DNA of 64,000 bases from DTU052 sp050951725 (GCA_050951725.1 JBMNJO010000024.1:124001-188000), one strand, 5' to 3'. Positions 17,136 through 26,844 are shown, counted from the first letter of the stretch. Made by a program: numbers and translations. The notes: a model not told the origin generated them from the letters alone.

Positions 17136-18515
17136 TTGAGTGATTGTATAGCTGCCATTTCTACGCCGAAGGGCGAGGGCGGTATTGCAATAATAAGAAT
17201 AAGTGGTAACAATTCACCAGAGATACTGGAAAAGATTTTTGAAGCCCGTTCCGGGAAAAAGATAATGGATTTCAGGAGCCATTCTCTAAATCTGGGTTAT
17301 ATCAGGGATGTGGATGGTTCTATAGTTGATGAGGTATTGGTCAGCAGAATGGACAAACCCCGGAGCTATACGGGTGAAAATGTGGTGGAGATCAATTGCC
17401 ACGGCGGGGCTGTGGCTACCCGTAAGTGCTTAGAACTGGTCCTGCAGGCTGGGGCCAGGTTAGCTGAACCGGGAGAGTTCACGAAAAGAGCGTTTTTAAA
17501 TGGACGCCTCGATATGGTTCAGGCCGAGGCAGTGATTGAACTCATCAGGGCCCGGAGTGAGAAAGCCCTGGCGCTTTCAGCCAGGAACCTGGAAGGAGCG
17601 CTAAGCAAGGCCCTGAAAGTGGTGGAAGACAAACTGATTCTGGTAAACTCCCGGCTGGAAGGAAGTATCGACTTCCCCGAAGAGGTGGGAGACCCAGACT
17701 GGACGGAAATTGAGGAACACCTGCGGGTGGTGGAGGAAAAACTCAAAAATCTGGCTGCTGGCAGCAAAAGAGCACGCGTTTACCGGGATGGTGTGAATGT
17801 GGTAATTGCTGGCAAGCCGAATGTAGGCAAATCAAGCTTGTTGAATGTACTGGCACAGAAGGATAAAGCTATAGTAACTGAAATACCCGGTACCACACGG
17901 GATGTGATTGAAGATCTGATTAATATCCGGGGAATTCCGGTCAGGATAATGGATACTGCCGGGATTAGGAAAACTGAAGATTCGATTGAAAAAATCGGGG
18001 TAGAGCGGACCCAAGTGGCGCTTAAGGAGGCAGAGATTGTAATATTTGTAGTGGATGCTTCCACCGGTATATCAAATGATGATCTGGAGATAATGCAGCA
18101 GATTGAAAGTAAAAGAAAACTCGTTGTGATTAACAAGGAAGATATAGAAAACCGGGTTTTAGACAAAAATGAAGTGGAGGCCATGTTTTCAGAGGTTCCT
18201 GTGGTTGAGATCTCAGCACTGGAGGAAACCGGTGTCGCTGATTTGGAGGATGCACTGGAGGAGATGATCGTCGGCCATGCTGACCAGGGGGAAACCGGTC
18301 AGGAAATCATGGCCAATGTCCGGCAGGAATACGCGATAAACGCGGCCCTGGAACATGTAACGGATGCCATCAATGGGGTAAAAAACAGGATGCCGATAGA
18401 TGGAATTGCGGTAGATGCCTGGGGAGCAGTATCGTGGATTGAAGAACTGACTGGTAAAGCAATAAAGGAAGATGTGATGGAACGGATATTTGCTGACTTC
18501 TGTATAGGTAAATAG
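17136..18515 (+). CDS. mnmE: tRNA modification GTPase MnmE (TrmE)
   Basis: 459 residues. With MnmG it adds carboxymethylaminomethyl groups to U34 of tRNAs. N-terminal tetrahydrofolate-binding domain, helical domain, G domain with P-loop GKPNVGKSSLLN (about 228-239), EIPGTTRDVIED, DTAG and NKED, and the C-terminal Cys motif FCIGK that ends the protein, as in all active MnmE. TTG start with GGAGG upstream. Confidence 0.97.
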   Translation: MSDCIAAISTPKGEGGIAIIRISGNNSPEILEKIFEARSGKKIMDFRSHSLNLGYIRDVDGSIVDEVLVSRMDKPRSYTGENVVEINCHGGAVATRKCLELVLQAGARLAEPGEFTKRAFLNGRLDMVQAEAVIELIRARSEKALALSARNLEGALSKALKVVEDKLILVNSRLEGSIDFPEEVGDPDWTEIEEHLRVVEEKLKNLAAGSKRARVYRDGVNVVIAGKPNVGKSSLLNVLAQKDKAIVTEIPGTTRDVIEDLINIRGIPVRIMDTAGIRKTEDSIEKIGVERTQVALKEAEIVIFVVDASTGISNDDLEIMQQIESKRKLVVINKEDIENRVLDKNEVEAMFSEVPVVEISALEETGVADLEDALEEMIVGHADQGETGQEIMANVRQEYAINAALEHVTDAINGVKNRMPIDGIAVDAWGAVSWIEELTGKAIKEDVMERIFADFCIGK

Positions 18516-18524
18516 GGGGCGAAC

Positions 18525-20426
18525 ATGAATTACTACGACGCCGGTGATTATGAGGTAATTGTGGTTGGTGCGGGGCATGCGGGATGCGAGGCCGCTCTAG
18601 CCGCTGCCCGTATGGGTTGTTCTACCCTGCTGGTCACACTGAGCATGGACAACATCGCCTTAATGCCCTGTAATCCTTCGATAGGGGGGCCAGCAAAAGC
18701 CCAACTGGTAAGAGAAATAGATGCTCTGGGAGGCCAGATGGGTTTAAACATAGATGAGGCCAGCATACAAATGCGGATGTTAAACACCGGCAAGGGCGCA
18801 GCCGTGAGAGCTCTGCGGGCCCAGGCAGACAAGCGGGAGTACCAGGAGGTAATGACCGCCACCCTGTTGAGCCAACCTAACCTGGAGGTAGTACAGGCGG
18901 AGATCGAGGGTATTGAGACCAGAGGTTACGCAGTAACCGGGGTTTTTACACGTACCGGCGCCAGGTTCGGTACCAAGGCCCTTATTATAACTACCGGCAC
19001 TTATCTTAAGTCAAGGATAATTATCGGAGATCTATATTATGAAGGTGCCCCCAACGGGCAGTTTCCGGCCCGCCGCTTGTCGGATTCACTAAAGGAGTTA
19101 GGATTGGTGCTGGGTCGTTTCAAAACTGGGACCCCGCCACGGGTTGACGGCCGCTCTCTCGATTACTCGAAAATGATTGAGCAGCCAGGAGATAAGCGAA
19201 TACTCAAATTTTCTTTTATGAGCCCACGGGTATTGAAGCCACAGATATCCTGCTGGTTGACGCACAGCAACAAGACCACCCACAGTATTGTGCAGGATAA
19301 CCTGCACCGCTCACCACTGTATTCCGGGGTAATAGAAGGGATAGGACCCCGGCATTGTCCCTCCTTCGAAGATAAGGTGGTCCGATTCTCCCATAAAGAT
19401 TCCCACCAGGTATTTCTTGAACCCGAAGGCAGAAGGGTTAATGAATTCTATGTTCAGGGAATGAACACCAGCCTGCCCGAGGATGTACAGGCTGATATCC
19501 TTCACAGTATCCCCGGGATGGAAAGAGTACGAATAATCAGGACCGGGTATGCCATTGAATATGATTATGTAATACCGACCCAGTTAAAACTGTCGCTGGA
19601 GTGTAAGACGGTAAAAGGTCTGTTTACAGCCGGGCAAATCAATGGAACTTCAGGGTATGAAGAGGCTGCTGCCCAGGGATTGATCGCCGGGATAAATGCT
19701 GCGCTGCAGATCAAAGAACGGGAGAGTTTTATCTTGCGGCGAAGTGAGGGGTACATCGGGGTGCTGATCGATGATCTGGTGACCAAGGGTATTGATGAGC
19801 CCTACCGCCTGCTTACTTCTTCAGCTGAATATCGTTTGATATTAAGACAGGATAATGCTGACCTGCGGCTTACGGAAACTGGGTACCAGTTGGGAACCGT
19901 CAGCGAAACCAGGTATACCCAATTTCAAAAAAAAATGAATGCCATACAAAGACTGGCGGGGAGTCTGCGTGATACCACAATAAGTGCCGATAACCAGGCT
20001 ATTAACCGAATGCTTAAGGAGAACGGATCGCGTGAGCTACGCGATAGCACTAGCCTGTGGCAACTGCTGCGCCGACCCGAAGTATCATTGGATGACATCA
20101 TTAATAGCTGCCGGCTCGAAGGCGAATATAATGAAGAGGTATTGGAACAGGTAGAAATTGAGTGTAAATACGAGGGCTATATTAAGAAGCAAAATGAACA
20201 GATACGAAGGTTTGAAGCCCTGGAAGAAAAACGTCTGGCGGATGATCTGGATTACGAATCTATAAACGGACTTTCCAGCGAAGGCAGGTATAAACTTATG
20301 CGGGTCAAACCGTCATCGGTTGGTCAGGCATCACGTATAACCGGGGTATCCCCGGCTGATATCAATGTGCTGTTGATACACCTAGAAAAACTGAAAAGAC
20401 AAAAGAGTGAAGATGATGATAGATAA
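18525..20426 (+). CDS. mnmG: tRNA uridine-5-carboxymethylaminomethyl modification enzyme MnmG (GidA)
   Basis: 633 residues, FAD-dependent partner of MnmE. Dinucleotide-binding VVGAGHAGCEAALAAARMG (about residues 11-29), CNPSIGGPAKAQLVREIDAL, GTYLKSRI and the ACDEC-type motif INGTSGYEEAAAQGLIAG near 370. The C-terminal helical domain (about 550-633) is present. Starts 9 bp after mnmE. Confidence 0.97.
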   Translation: MNYYDAGDYEVIVVGAGHAGCEAALAAARMGCSTLLVTLSMDNIALMPCNPSIGGPAKAQLVREIDALGGQMGLNIDEASIQMRMLNTGKGAAVRALRAQADKREYQEVMTATLLSQPNLEVVQAEIEGIETRGYAVTGVFTRTGARFGTKALIITTGTYLKSRIIIGDLYYEGAPNGQFPARRLSDSLKELGLVLGRFKTGTPPRVDGRSLDYSKMIEQPGDKRILKFSFMSPRVLKPQISCWLTHSNKTTHSIVQDNLHRSPLYSGVIEGIGPRHCPSFEDKVVRFSHKDSHQVFLEPEGRRVNEFYVQGMNTSLPEDVQADILHSIPGMERVRIIRTGYAIEYDYVIPTQLKLSLECKTVKGLFTAGQINGTSGYEEAAAQGLIAGINAALQIKERESFILRRSEGYIGVLIDDLVTKGIDEPYRLLTSSAEYRLILRQDNADLRLTETGYQLGTVSETRYTQFQKKMNAIQRLAGSLRDTTISADNQAINRMLKENGSRELRDSTSLWQLLRRPEVSLDDIINSCRLEGEYNEEVLEQVEIECKYEGYIKKQNEQIRRFEALEEKRLADDLDYESINGLSSEGRYKLMRVKPSSVGQASRITGVSPADINVLLIHLEKLKRQKSEDDDR

Positions 20427-21054
20427 ATATATTAGAGAATTGCTGGATGGTAACAAAACGCAGAATCTGATCAGCAGGCAGGCAACCGAGGTTGAGATCA
20501 GGGATCATATAAAAGATAGTGAATCATTACGCGAAGTGGTTGAGTTAAATGGAATAAGAGTTTTAGATATGGGAAGCGGACAAGGCTTACCAGCCATCCC
20601 CTTGGCTATCCGGGAAACGGATAGTCGTTTTGTTCTGGTAGAATCAGATCTGAAAAAGAGTCAGTTTTTGCAGGGGCTGGTTTCAGAGCTGGAATTAGAT
20701 AACGTGACTGTGATAAGATCTCGGATTGAGGATCTGGGCCAAAACAGTGATTACCGGAACCAGTTCGACATGGTTACCTGCCGGGCGGTCGCAGGTCTGC
20801 CTACTATATTGGAGTGGGGACTGCCTTTCCTGAAAATCGGCGGAGTCCTGGTGGCCTGGAAAGGAGTCCGGGCCCTTGAGGAGATTGACGATAGCGAGAA
20901 GGCCCTTGATATTCTGGGAGGAGTTGTGCAAAAAGTGAAGAAATATAAAATCGGAGATCGGGAGAGGTCCTTGGTTTTTATAAGTAAGGAAAAGGAATGC
21001 CCTGCCCGTTATCCCCGTAAAGGCGGAATGGCGAAAAAGAGGCCTATAAAATAG
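20413..21054 (+). CDS. rsmG: 16S rRNA (guanine527-N7)-methyltransferase RsmG
   Basis: 213 residues from ATG 20413; GTG 20407 and ATG 20416 are alternative starts. SAM-binding VLDMGSGQGLPAIPLAIRE (motif I), then LVESDLKKSQFLQ, and VTCRAVAGLPTILEWGLPFL. It methylates G527 of 16S rRNA. The gene overlaps the 3' end of mnmG by 14 bp. It is somewhat shorter than common RsmG proteins at the N-terminus. Confidence 0.92.
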   Translation: MMIDKYIRELLDGNKTQNLISRQATEVEIRDHIKDSESLREVVELNGIRVLDMGSGQGLPAIPLAIRETDSRFVLVESDLKKSQFLQGLVSELELDNVTVIRSRIEDLGQNSDYRNQFDMVTCRAVAGLPTILEWGLPFLKIGGVLVAWKGVRALEEIDDSEKALDILGGVVQKVKKYKIGDRERSLVFISKEKECPARYPRKGGMAKKRPIK

Positions 21055-21096
21055 GAAGGATAACAAGAAACCTGATTGAGGATGGAGTGAGCGGGT

Positions 21097-21927
21097 TTGA
21101 AGACCTGGGGAAAACTGCTCGGCAGAGACGAAAGTGTAAATAAATTAGTACAGGTTAATGTAAAAGACTTAAGGATTAACCCTTATCAGCCTCGAAAGGA
21201 ATTCGATGAACTGGAAATCCGGGAATTAGCGGGTTCAATTCATGAAGTGGGTTTGATTCAGCCAATCGTCGTAAGAAAGGTTGACCGCGGATATGAGCTA
21301 GTAGCCGGCGAACGGAGACTAAGAGCCTGCAAACTGCTGGGGCTAACGGAGATCCCGGCTTTGGTAATGGATCTGGATGATAAACAGGTTGCCACACTGA
21401 GTTTGATTGAGAACCTGCAAAGAAAGGATCTCAACTATTTTGAGGAAGCAAGTGCCTACGCCAGTTTGATAAGCGATTTCGGTTTAACCCAGGAAGAAGT
21501 AGCCCAAAAGGTGGGCAGGAGCCAATCCGCGGTTGCCAATAAACTAAGACTGCTCAAGCTGAGTACGCAGGTCAGAAGTCGGATTTCTCCTGATACCATA
21601 AGTGAAAGGCATGTCAGGGCCCTGCTGAAACTGGAATCCGATGAGCAGCAGTTAAAGGTGCTGGATATGATTTACGAGAGCGACCTTAACGTGAGAGAAA
21701 CGGAAGAAGCCATCGAGTTTCTTAGACAGAATATTTCCCGGGAAATAAAAAAAGAATCCAGGAGAATTGTGTCAGAACCTGTAAAGGATACACGGGCGTT
21801 CGTAAATATGATCAGGGAAACCGTTACCCGGGCTCAAAAGTATGGGCTTGGTATGACCCTGTTTGAAAATGAAAGCGAGGAAGTGCTGGAACTTACAATC
21901 CGGATTCCCAAGAGTAAAACAATCTAA
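21097..21927 (+). CDS. noc: Nucleoid occlusion protein Noc (ParB family)
   Basis: 276 residues. ParB-type N-terminal CTP-binding domain with GERRLRA (about 70-76) and LSLIENLQRKDLNYFEEA, a central helix-turn-helix (TQEEVAQKVGRSQSAVANKL) and a C-terminal dimer domain. The start MKTWGKLLGR is short and possibly amphipathic, as in membrane-anchoring Noc. Noc binds scattered NBS sites and blocks division over the nucleoid. Residues at DNA-specificity positions differ from ParB in this window: Gln in SQSAVAN, Lys in ANKLR and Arg in ERHVR, the pattern described for Noc. Position right after rsmG is the Noc slot. TTG start with GGAG upstream. Confidence 0.93.
   Translation: MKTWGKLLGRDESVNKLVQVNVKDLRINPYQPRKEFDELEIRELAGSIHEVGLIQPIVVRKVDRGYELVAGERRLRACKLLGLTEIPALVMDLDDKQVATLSLIENLQRKDLNYFEEASAYASLISDFGLTQEEVAQKVGRSQSAVANKLRLLKLSTQVRSRISPDTISERHVRALLKLESDEQQLKVLDMIYESDLNVRETEEAIEFLRQNISREIKKESRRIVSEPVKDTRAFVNMIRETVTRAQKYGLGMTLFENESEEVLELTIRIPKSKTI
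21732..21747. promoter_or_regulatory. Noc-binding site (NBS) inside noc
   Basis: The perfect 16-bp palindrome TATTTCCCGGGAAATA equals the NBS consensus known from Bacillus. It lies within the noc coding sequence near the start of the C-terminal region. See also findings. Confidence 0.85.
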
Positions 21928-22149
21928 TGACAAAATCACTTCAGGTACTCTGTTAAGGAGAGTAAGTAATAGTCTGAACAGCCCACACATTACGCACACC
22001 AACAAAGTATTGCCCTGCTAGCGTCAGGTCATGAACTGGTTGCAAATCGGAATGTCAGTTAGTCAAAAACCATTAGGATGAAAAACCAAAGGTTGTTACA
22101 TTTGATCAATGAACCCGAGTAAACTTACTGCTGGGGTTGTGTTAATTTA

Positions 22150-22184
22150 CAGTGGGGAGCGAAAATAATGACCGCCCCCCACTG
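22150..22184 (-). terminator. Hairpin downstream of the chemoreceptor gene
   Basis: CAGTGGGG and CCCCACTG with inner GCG/CGC pairing and an AT-rich loop, 12 bp past the chemoreceptor stop. The minus-strand tail is AT-rich but lacks a strict T-run. Confidence 0.5.
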
Positions 22185-22195
22185 AGGCGCCTCAA

Positions 22196-24511
22196 TTAGA
22201 ATGTCATTGTTCCTTCCAGGAATAACCGCTCGAGGACACTATAGAACTCCTCAAATACCGCCCGTACTTTTTGGTATTCTTGTTCCAGCGATTTCAGAGC
22301 CTCTTCGGCTTCTTCTCGATGCCCGGCTCGATAAAGGTCGATAACCCGATGTCCCGACTCATGAAGATGGCGGTGAGGCAGCTCAAATTTGTCATAAACC
22401 TGTGCCAGTTCTGGATTGTCAGGACGGTAATTGTAGAAGAACTGCCCGAATTTGCATTTTGTCGGATCGAACTCAACCGTTTCAAATCGGCGAACTCTGG
22501 CCACCCAAGCCTCATGCTCCGCCCGGCGCTGCGTCAAATTCTCCCTCAACTCATAGTAACTCCAGCGTTGTGAAACCTTTTTGGTCTCAATCAGGGCATC
22601 TTCAGTATGCTGGATAAAGTCTTTGAGCTGGTCAATCCTGTTTTCCATACCCTTCATGGCCTCCAGGGCCACCAATCCGAAATTCTCTATTTCTGTCATC
22701 GAAGCTGATATCTGCTCACTCGCGGCGGTTTGTTCCTCTGTTGCCGCAGCGACGTTTTCAATCTGGGCATTGATTCCTCCAACCTTATGAGTCATATCAT
22801 ATATATCGGCTAGCATTTCTCCGACCAATTGGGCACTTGAGGTGGTCGCCAGGTCAATATTCTGAATTGCATCCACTACCTGGGTAGTACTGCTGCTGAT
22901 CCGGTTAATGAGTGTACTGATTGTGTGGGTCGACTCCTTGGTGTTTTCCGCCAGCTTTCTTATTTCCTCAGCTACAACCGCAAAACCACGCCCTTGATCC
23001 CCTGCTCTCGCGGCCTCAATTGCCGCGTTTAAAGCCAGGAGATTTGTTTCCTCTGCTACTGTAAGTATAACTTCCAGAATGGTTCCAATCTCATTGGACA
23101 GGCTCTGCATAACAGAGACACTCTCAACCGCTGCATGGCTTGCTTGGATCATCTTGTCAATGTCCTGGTTTACCCGTTTCGCTTTGTCGCTGGTGTCCAA
23201 AGCCTTTTGATTGGTTTGGTTGCTGTTTTCAGCAGTAGTTGTTGCCGCCCCGGCTATCTCCTCTGCGCCTTTTGCAATCTCGTTCAGTGCAGTGGAAGCC
23301 TGGCGGGTGCTTTCAACCACATGATTGAACTGGTCGGAAAAACTGTTGGTTGTCGTAATGACTGCTGCGACAGCTTTTTTAGCGGTGTTTACTTCTGAAT
23401 TCAACTTGGTAAGGGAATTGGCTGTTTCCAGACTCCTCTCCTGCATCACATGCATGCTTTTGTGCAGGAGTTCAGACAAATCCTGCATCGAAGTAATCAT
23501 CTTACCGATCTCGGTATCTGCGCTGGCACCATCGAACTTAAACGAAAAACCTTTTAGCTTCATCTGCTCAATTGTATCTACGACCATATCAAGGGGACGT
23601 AAGCCCCGGGATACGACGTAGTAAATAGCTGCCAGGCCCAACAACCAGACAATAAGGGACAGGAATAATGCCTGGTATAGTGCTTGATTGGCGGTTGCTA
23701 AAGCGCCACTGGGGTGAACAACTTTAATATACCCCAGCCCACGGCCGTTAACATCTGTGAAGGGGTAAATAATGGCTACAGCCTGTTCAATATCTTCATG
23801 CTGCGGCGCACCTGTTGTTACCGCATGTTGTATATTGGCCTGCTGAACCTGATACTTGTCTTCCTCTGATGTTCCCGAAATTAAAATACTCTCTCCTGAT
23901 TCATACTTATAAAGAAATACCTCCGCCCCGGTATTCTGTTGAAGGCCTGTGGCAAAACGCTCTCCAAAGTCAAATCCATACTCAACGGCCCCAATAAACC
24001 GGCCATCTTCCAGTAAGGGAACTACCGCCCGGAATCCAAAACCAGCTTTGCCCTCTTCCAACCCTGCCACAACCTGTTTGGTTTCGCGGGCTTTATTTAA
24101 TGATGAACGGTATGATATATCATCGCCCACCTTTTGCAGATTGTGCAGCCTAAGAAAAGAATGGAGATTCTCGTCAATGAAGCCAAACTGGCTGACTCCC
24201 ATTTCCTTAATGCGCTCGTAAACTGGCAGGCATAATTGAGCAAGCTGATCGCGGTCGCGATCGGCAAAGGCCTTTAAGACTTCGGGGTTGCCGGCCACAC
24301 TTTCCACGCCTATCCGGGCCAGATTTTGTTGTTCCTCATACGAAAGCTTAATAGTGTGGATAAGTTTTTCATGAGATTGGTGTTCCATTGTCTCCAAAAG
24401 GTCTTGTTGAACACCGCTGAACCAAAGCAGAACTGCAATCAATACTAGCTGCATGCAAAACAAGGCAATACCAGTGGATAATAGAATCTTGCCGCGCAAT
24501 GTTTTTGTCAT
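22196..24511 (-). CDS. Methyl-accepting chemotaxis protein with CZB zinc-binding tail
   Basis: 771 residues. TM1 about 8-32, extracytoplasmic Cache-like sensor about 35-275, TM2 about 280-303, helical signalling domain with the invariant hairpin EETNLLALNAAIEAARAGDQ (about residue 490) and GRGFAVVAEEIRKLAENT. The last 110 residues form a chemoreceptor zinc-binding (CZB) domain: HEAW, then KCKFGQFFY, then PHRHLHESGH supply His/Cys ligands. CZB domains sense zinc or redox state in other bacteria. It reads opposite to its neighbours and splits noc from parA. ATG with GGAGGTAACT upstream. Confidence 0.93.
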   Translation of the reverse strand: MTKTLRGKILLSTGIALFCMQLVLIAVLLWFSGVQQDLLETMEHQSHEKLIHTIKLSYEEQQNLARIGVESVAGNPEVLKAFADRDRDQLAQLCLPVYERIKEMGVSQFGFIDENLHSFLRLHNLQKVGDDISYRSSLNKARETKQVVAGLEEGKAGFGFRAVVPLLEDGRFIGAVEYGFDFGERFATGLQQNTGAEVFLYKYESGESILISGTSEEDKYQVQQANIQHAVTTGAPQHEDIEQAVAIIYPFTDVNGRGLGYIKVVHPSGALATANQALYQALFLSLIVWLLGLAAIYYVVSRGLRPLDMVVDTIEQMKLKGFSFKFDGASADTEIGKMITSMQDLSELLHKSMHVMQERSLETANSLTKLNSEVNTAKKAVAAVITTTNSFSDQFNHVVESTRQASTALNEIAKGAEEIAGAATTTAENSNQTNQKALDTSDKAKRVNQDIDKMIQASHAAVESVSVMQSLSNEIGTILEVILTVAEETNLLALNAAIEAARAGDQGRGFAVVAEEIRKLAENTKESTHTISTLINRISSSTTQVVDAIQNIDLATTSSAQLVGEMLADIYDMTHKVGGINAQIENVAAATEEQTAASEQISASMTEIENFGLVALEAMKGMENRIDQLKDFIQHTEDALIETKKVSQRWSYYELRENLTQRRAEHEAWVARVRRFETVEFDPTKCKFGQFFYNYRPDNPELAQVYDKFELPHRHLHESGHRVIDLYRAGHREEAEEALKSLEQEYQKVRAVFEEFYSVLERLFLEGTMTF

Positions 24512-25225
24512 AGTTACCTCCTTTGGCTTTTCGACGCTTATCCAACATTATGCAACAATTACCACCAACAAGGCTACTTAAAAATAGTATTTGGTAATGA
24601 ATATTTACGACAAGAAATGAAGCACTAATGCAATTCAAGGCAAAAGCGTTAACAAAAATATTGAAAATAAAACGTTCATTAAAACAAGTGTTTCTTGATT
24701 CTGTGAAAAATGGCGATGATCTTATTGACCGGTGTGGCGGGTGGCGAGTAGCTCAAACAATTTAAAGGGAATTGTCCAATATTATGTCGAATAACCCCAT
24801 AATAATGGGGACGAGTATTAACGCCGCAGGTTTTGCCTTGCCCCGACTACAAATAAGGTAATTAGAAAGATTCAGCGATTTGGATCCTGGTGACAAAAAA
24901 GTTGCGATACGACGGTGGTATCCAAAAATGTACGGTGCTGACCTTGTATGCTGACTGACGCTGGCTTATCGAACAACTGAAGAGTACTGGAAGGTTTATA
25001 TTCAGATCGGCAGCAATAGTACCATTTCTATTGGAGTCGCACCATTTGGCTCGTCGCCATCGCAGGGTGCTGACAAAAACAAGCACACACGTTCTTATGG
25101 ATTATTGTATATTTGACTATAAGGTTGGGGGTAACCAGTTAAAATGCACAATATGACGGGCGCTTGGAAGGAGAACTAATTGATGCCAGAGAAATAGTTG
25201 GTGGAGAGAACTAATAAAGAGGTGC
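24512..25225. other. 714-bp intergenic stretch between chemoreceptor and parA
   Basis: No convincing gene. One plus-strand frame (about 24858-25110) is open apart from a TGA, and a 74-codon leftward frame overlaps it, but neither resembles a known family or has a good ribosome-binding site. A small hairpin CCCCAT-ATGGGG is at 24795-24810. Promoters for both flanking genes should lie here. Confidence 0.5.
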
Positions 25226-25993
25226 ATGCTGGTGGCAAAAGTAATGGCGGTTGCCAATCAAAAAGGGGGAGTCGGTAAGACAACTACCGCGATTAATTTA
25301 GGGTGCTGTCTGGCGTTACAGGCAAAAAAGGTGCTCCTGGTGGATATAGATCCACAGGGCAATTGCAGCAGTGGGTTAGGTGTTGATCGGAGTAGACTTA
25401 AAACTTGTATTTATGATGTGCTTATTAGAGATGTTGAAGCCAGAAAGGCAGTTTTACGAACCAGCGTGCCGAATTTGGATTTGATTCCGGCTACAATACA
25501 GCTGGCCGGGGCTGAGGTGGAGTTGGCGTCGGTAAACAAACGGGAGAGCCGCTTGAAGGCAAGTATTGACTCTGTAAAGCATAAATATGATTATGTGATA
25601 ATTGATTGCCCTCCATCTCTGGGCCTGGTAACTGTCAACGCTTTATGCGCTGCGGATTCAGTCTTAATACCTATACAATGTGAGTATTATGCCCTGGAGG
25701 GATTAAGTCAGTTGATGCACAGCATATTTTTGGTCAGGAGAAGACTAAACCCGTCATTAAAAATTGAAGGCATTGTACTCACTATGTTTGATGGCCGCAC
25801 AAACCTGTCAATCCAGGTGGTCGATGAGGTGAAAAGGCATTTTAAAAAAGAATTATACCGGACAATAATACCAAGGAATGTTCGGTTGAGCGAGGCCCCC
25901 AGTTTCGGTAAACCGATTATGATGTATGATCCGAAATCAAGGGGAGCAGAGGTCTATCAAGAATTAGCCAGGGAAGTGTTAGAACGTGGGTAA
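25226..25993 (+). CDS. parA: Chromosome partitioning ATPase ParA (Soj)
   Basis: 255 residues. Deviant Walker A ANQKGGVGKTTTAINLG near the N-terminus, VDIDPQGN (A'), VIIDCPPSLG (Walker B). ParA binds DNA as an ATP dimer and moves ParB-parS; in Bacillus Soj also regulates DnaA. ATG 25226 has GAGG 5 bp upstream; GTG 25232 is a possible alternative. Overlaps parB by 8 bp. Confidence 0.96.
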   Translation: MLVAKVMAVANQKGGVGKTTTAINLGCCLALQAKKVLLVDIDPQGNCSSGLGVDRSRLKTCIYDVLIRDVEARKAVLRTSVPNLDLIPATIQLAGAEVELASVNKRESRLKASIDSVKHKYDYVIIDCPPSLGLVTVNALCAADSVLIPIQCEYYALEGLSQLMHSIFLVRRRLNPSLKIEGIVLTMFDGRTNLSIQVVDEVKRHFKKELYRTIIPRNVRLSEAPSFGKPIMMYDPKSRGAEVYQELAREVLERG

Positions 25994-26822
25994 ACGAGTC
26001 TTAGGAAAAGGTCTGGATGCATTGTTTGCAGGTGGTGAAAACCTGAGGGCAAATGAAAACGAGGTTGACCTGGACAGTATTGTGGTGAAGGGAAATCAAC
26101 CCCGGAAGGTGTTTAACCAGGAGTCCCTTGACGAAATGGCGGTTTCCATCAAGGAGCATGGGGTATTACAGCCACTACTGGTTCGGCCGCTGGATAATGG
26201 AAAATACGAACTGGTAGCCGGAGAAAGGAGGCTGCGAGCGTCCATATTAGCCGGATTGGAAAGGGTTCCAGTGGTAGTCAGGGATATGGATGAACCGGTT
26301 GCATGGGAGGCGGCATTAATTGAGAATCTCCAACGTGAGAATTTGAACCCGATTGAAGAAGCGGCCGCCTATAGAGAAATGTTGGATCGGCATGGGTATA
26401 CACAAGAAGAACTGGCGAAGAAAATTGGCAAGAGCCGGGCGCACGTCGCCAATACAGTAAGAATACTCAACCTCCCCGAAGAGATCAGGGAGATGATAGC
26501 TGATGGAAAGCTTACGGCAGGTCATGCCCGGGCCATTCTGTCAATCAAAGATGAAGAAGAGCAGATCAGCCTGGCCCATAAAATCATTGGACAAGGATTG
26601 TCGGTACGCGATTCGGAACAGGCTGGCACTGAGGAAATCCGGAAACGTAAGGTAACACAATCGATAAAAGACCCCAACCTTTTAATGGCTGAACAAAGGT
26701 TTGAGGAGTTTTTAAACACCAAGGTAAGGGTAATTAAAAAGAAATCGGGAGGGAAGATAGAAGTAAGCTTTCATGATGACGAGGAACTGAACCGGATAAT
26801 GGAGATTCTGGGGTTGGTTTAG
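25986..26822 (+). CDS. parB: Chromosome partitioning protein ParB (Spo0J)
   Basis: 278 residues. Starts VGKRVLGKGLDALF, a ParA-stimulating peptide typical of ParB; CTPase/clamp motifs GERRLRASILAG and LIENLQRENLNPIEEA; helix-turn-helix TQEELAKKIGKSRAHVANTV. Specificity positions are Arg (SRAHVAN), Thr (ANTVR) and Gly (AGHARA), as expected for parS rather than NBS recognition. GTG start inside parA. Three parS sites follow within 370 bp. Confidence 0.97.
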   Translation: MGKRVLGKGLDALFAGGENLRANENEVDLDSIVVKGNQPRKVFNQESLDEMAVSIKEHGVLQPLLVRPLDNGKYELVAGERRLRASILAGLERVPVVVRDMDEPVAWEAALIENLQRENLNPIEEAAAYREMLDRHGYTQEELAKKIGKSRAHVANTVRILNLPEEIREMIADGKLTAGHARAILSIKDEEEQISLAHKIIGQGLSVRDSEQAGTEEIRKRKVTQSIKDPNLLMAEQRFEEFLNTKVRVIKKKSGGKIEVSFHDDEELNRIMEILGLV

Positions 26823-26828
26823 GATAGA

Positions 26829-26844
26829 TGTTTCACGTGAAACA
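26829..26844. promoter_or_regulatory. parS site 1
   Basis: TGTTTCACGTGAAACA, an exact match to the Firmicute parS consensus, 7 bp after the parB stop codon. Confidence 0.95.

Noticed and set aside
24862..25086. 74-codon leftward frame in the parA upstream gap
   Set aside because: No ribosome-binding site or family resemblance; an equally open plus-strand frame overlaps it, as expected of non-coding sequence.
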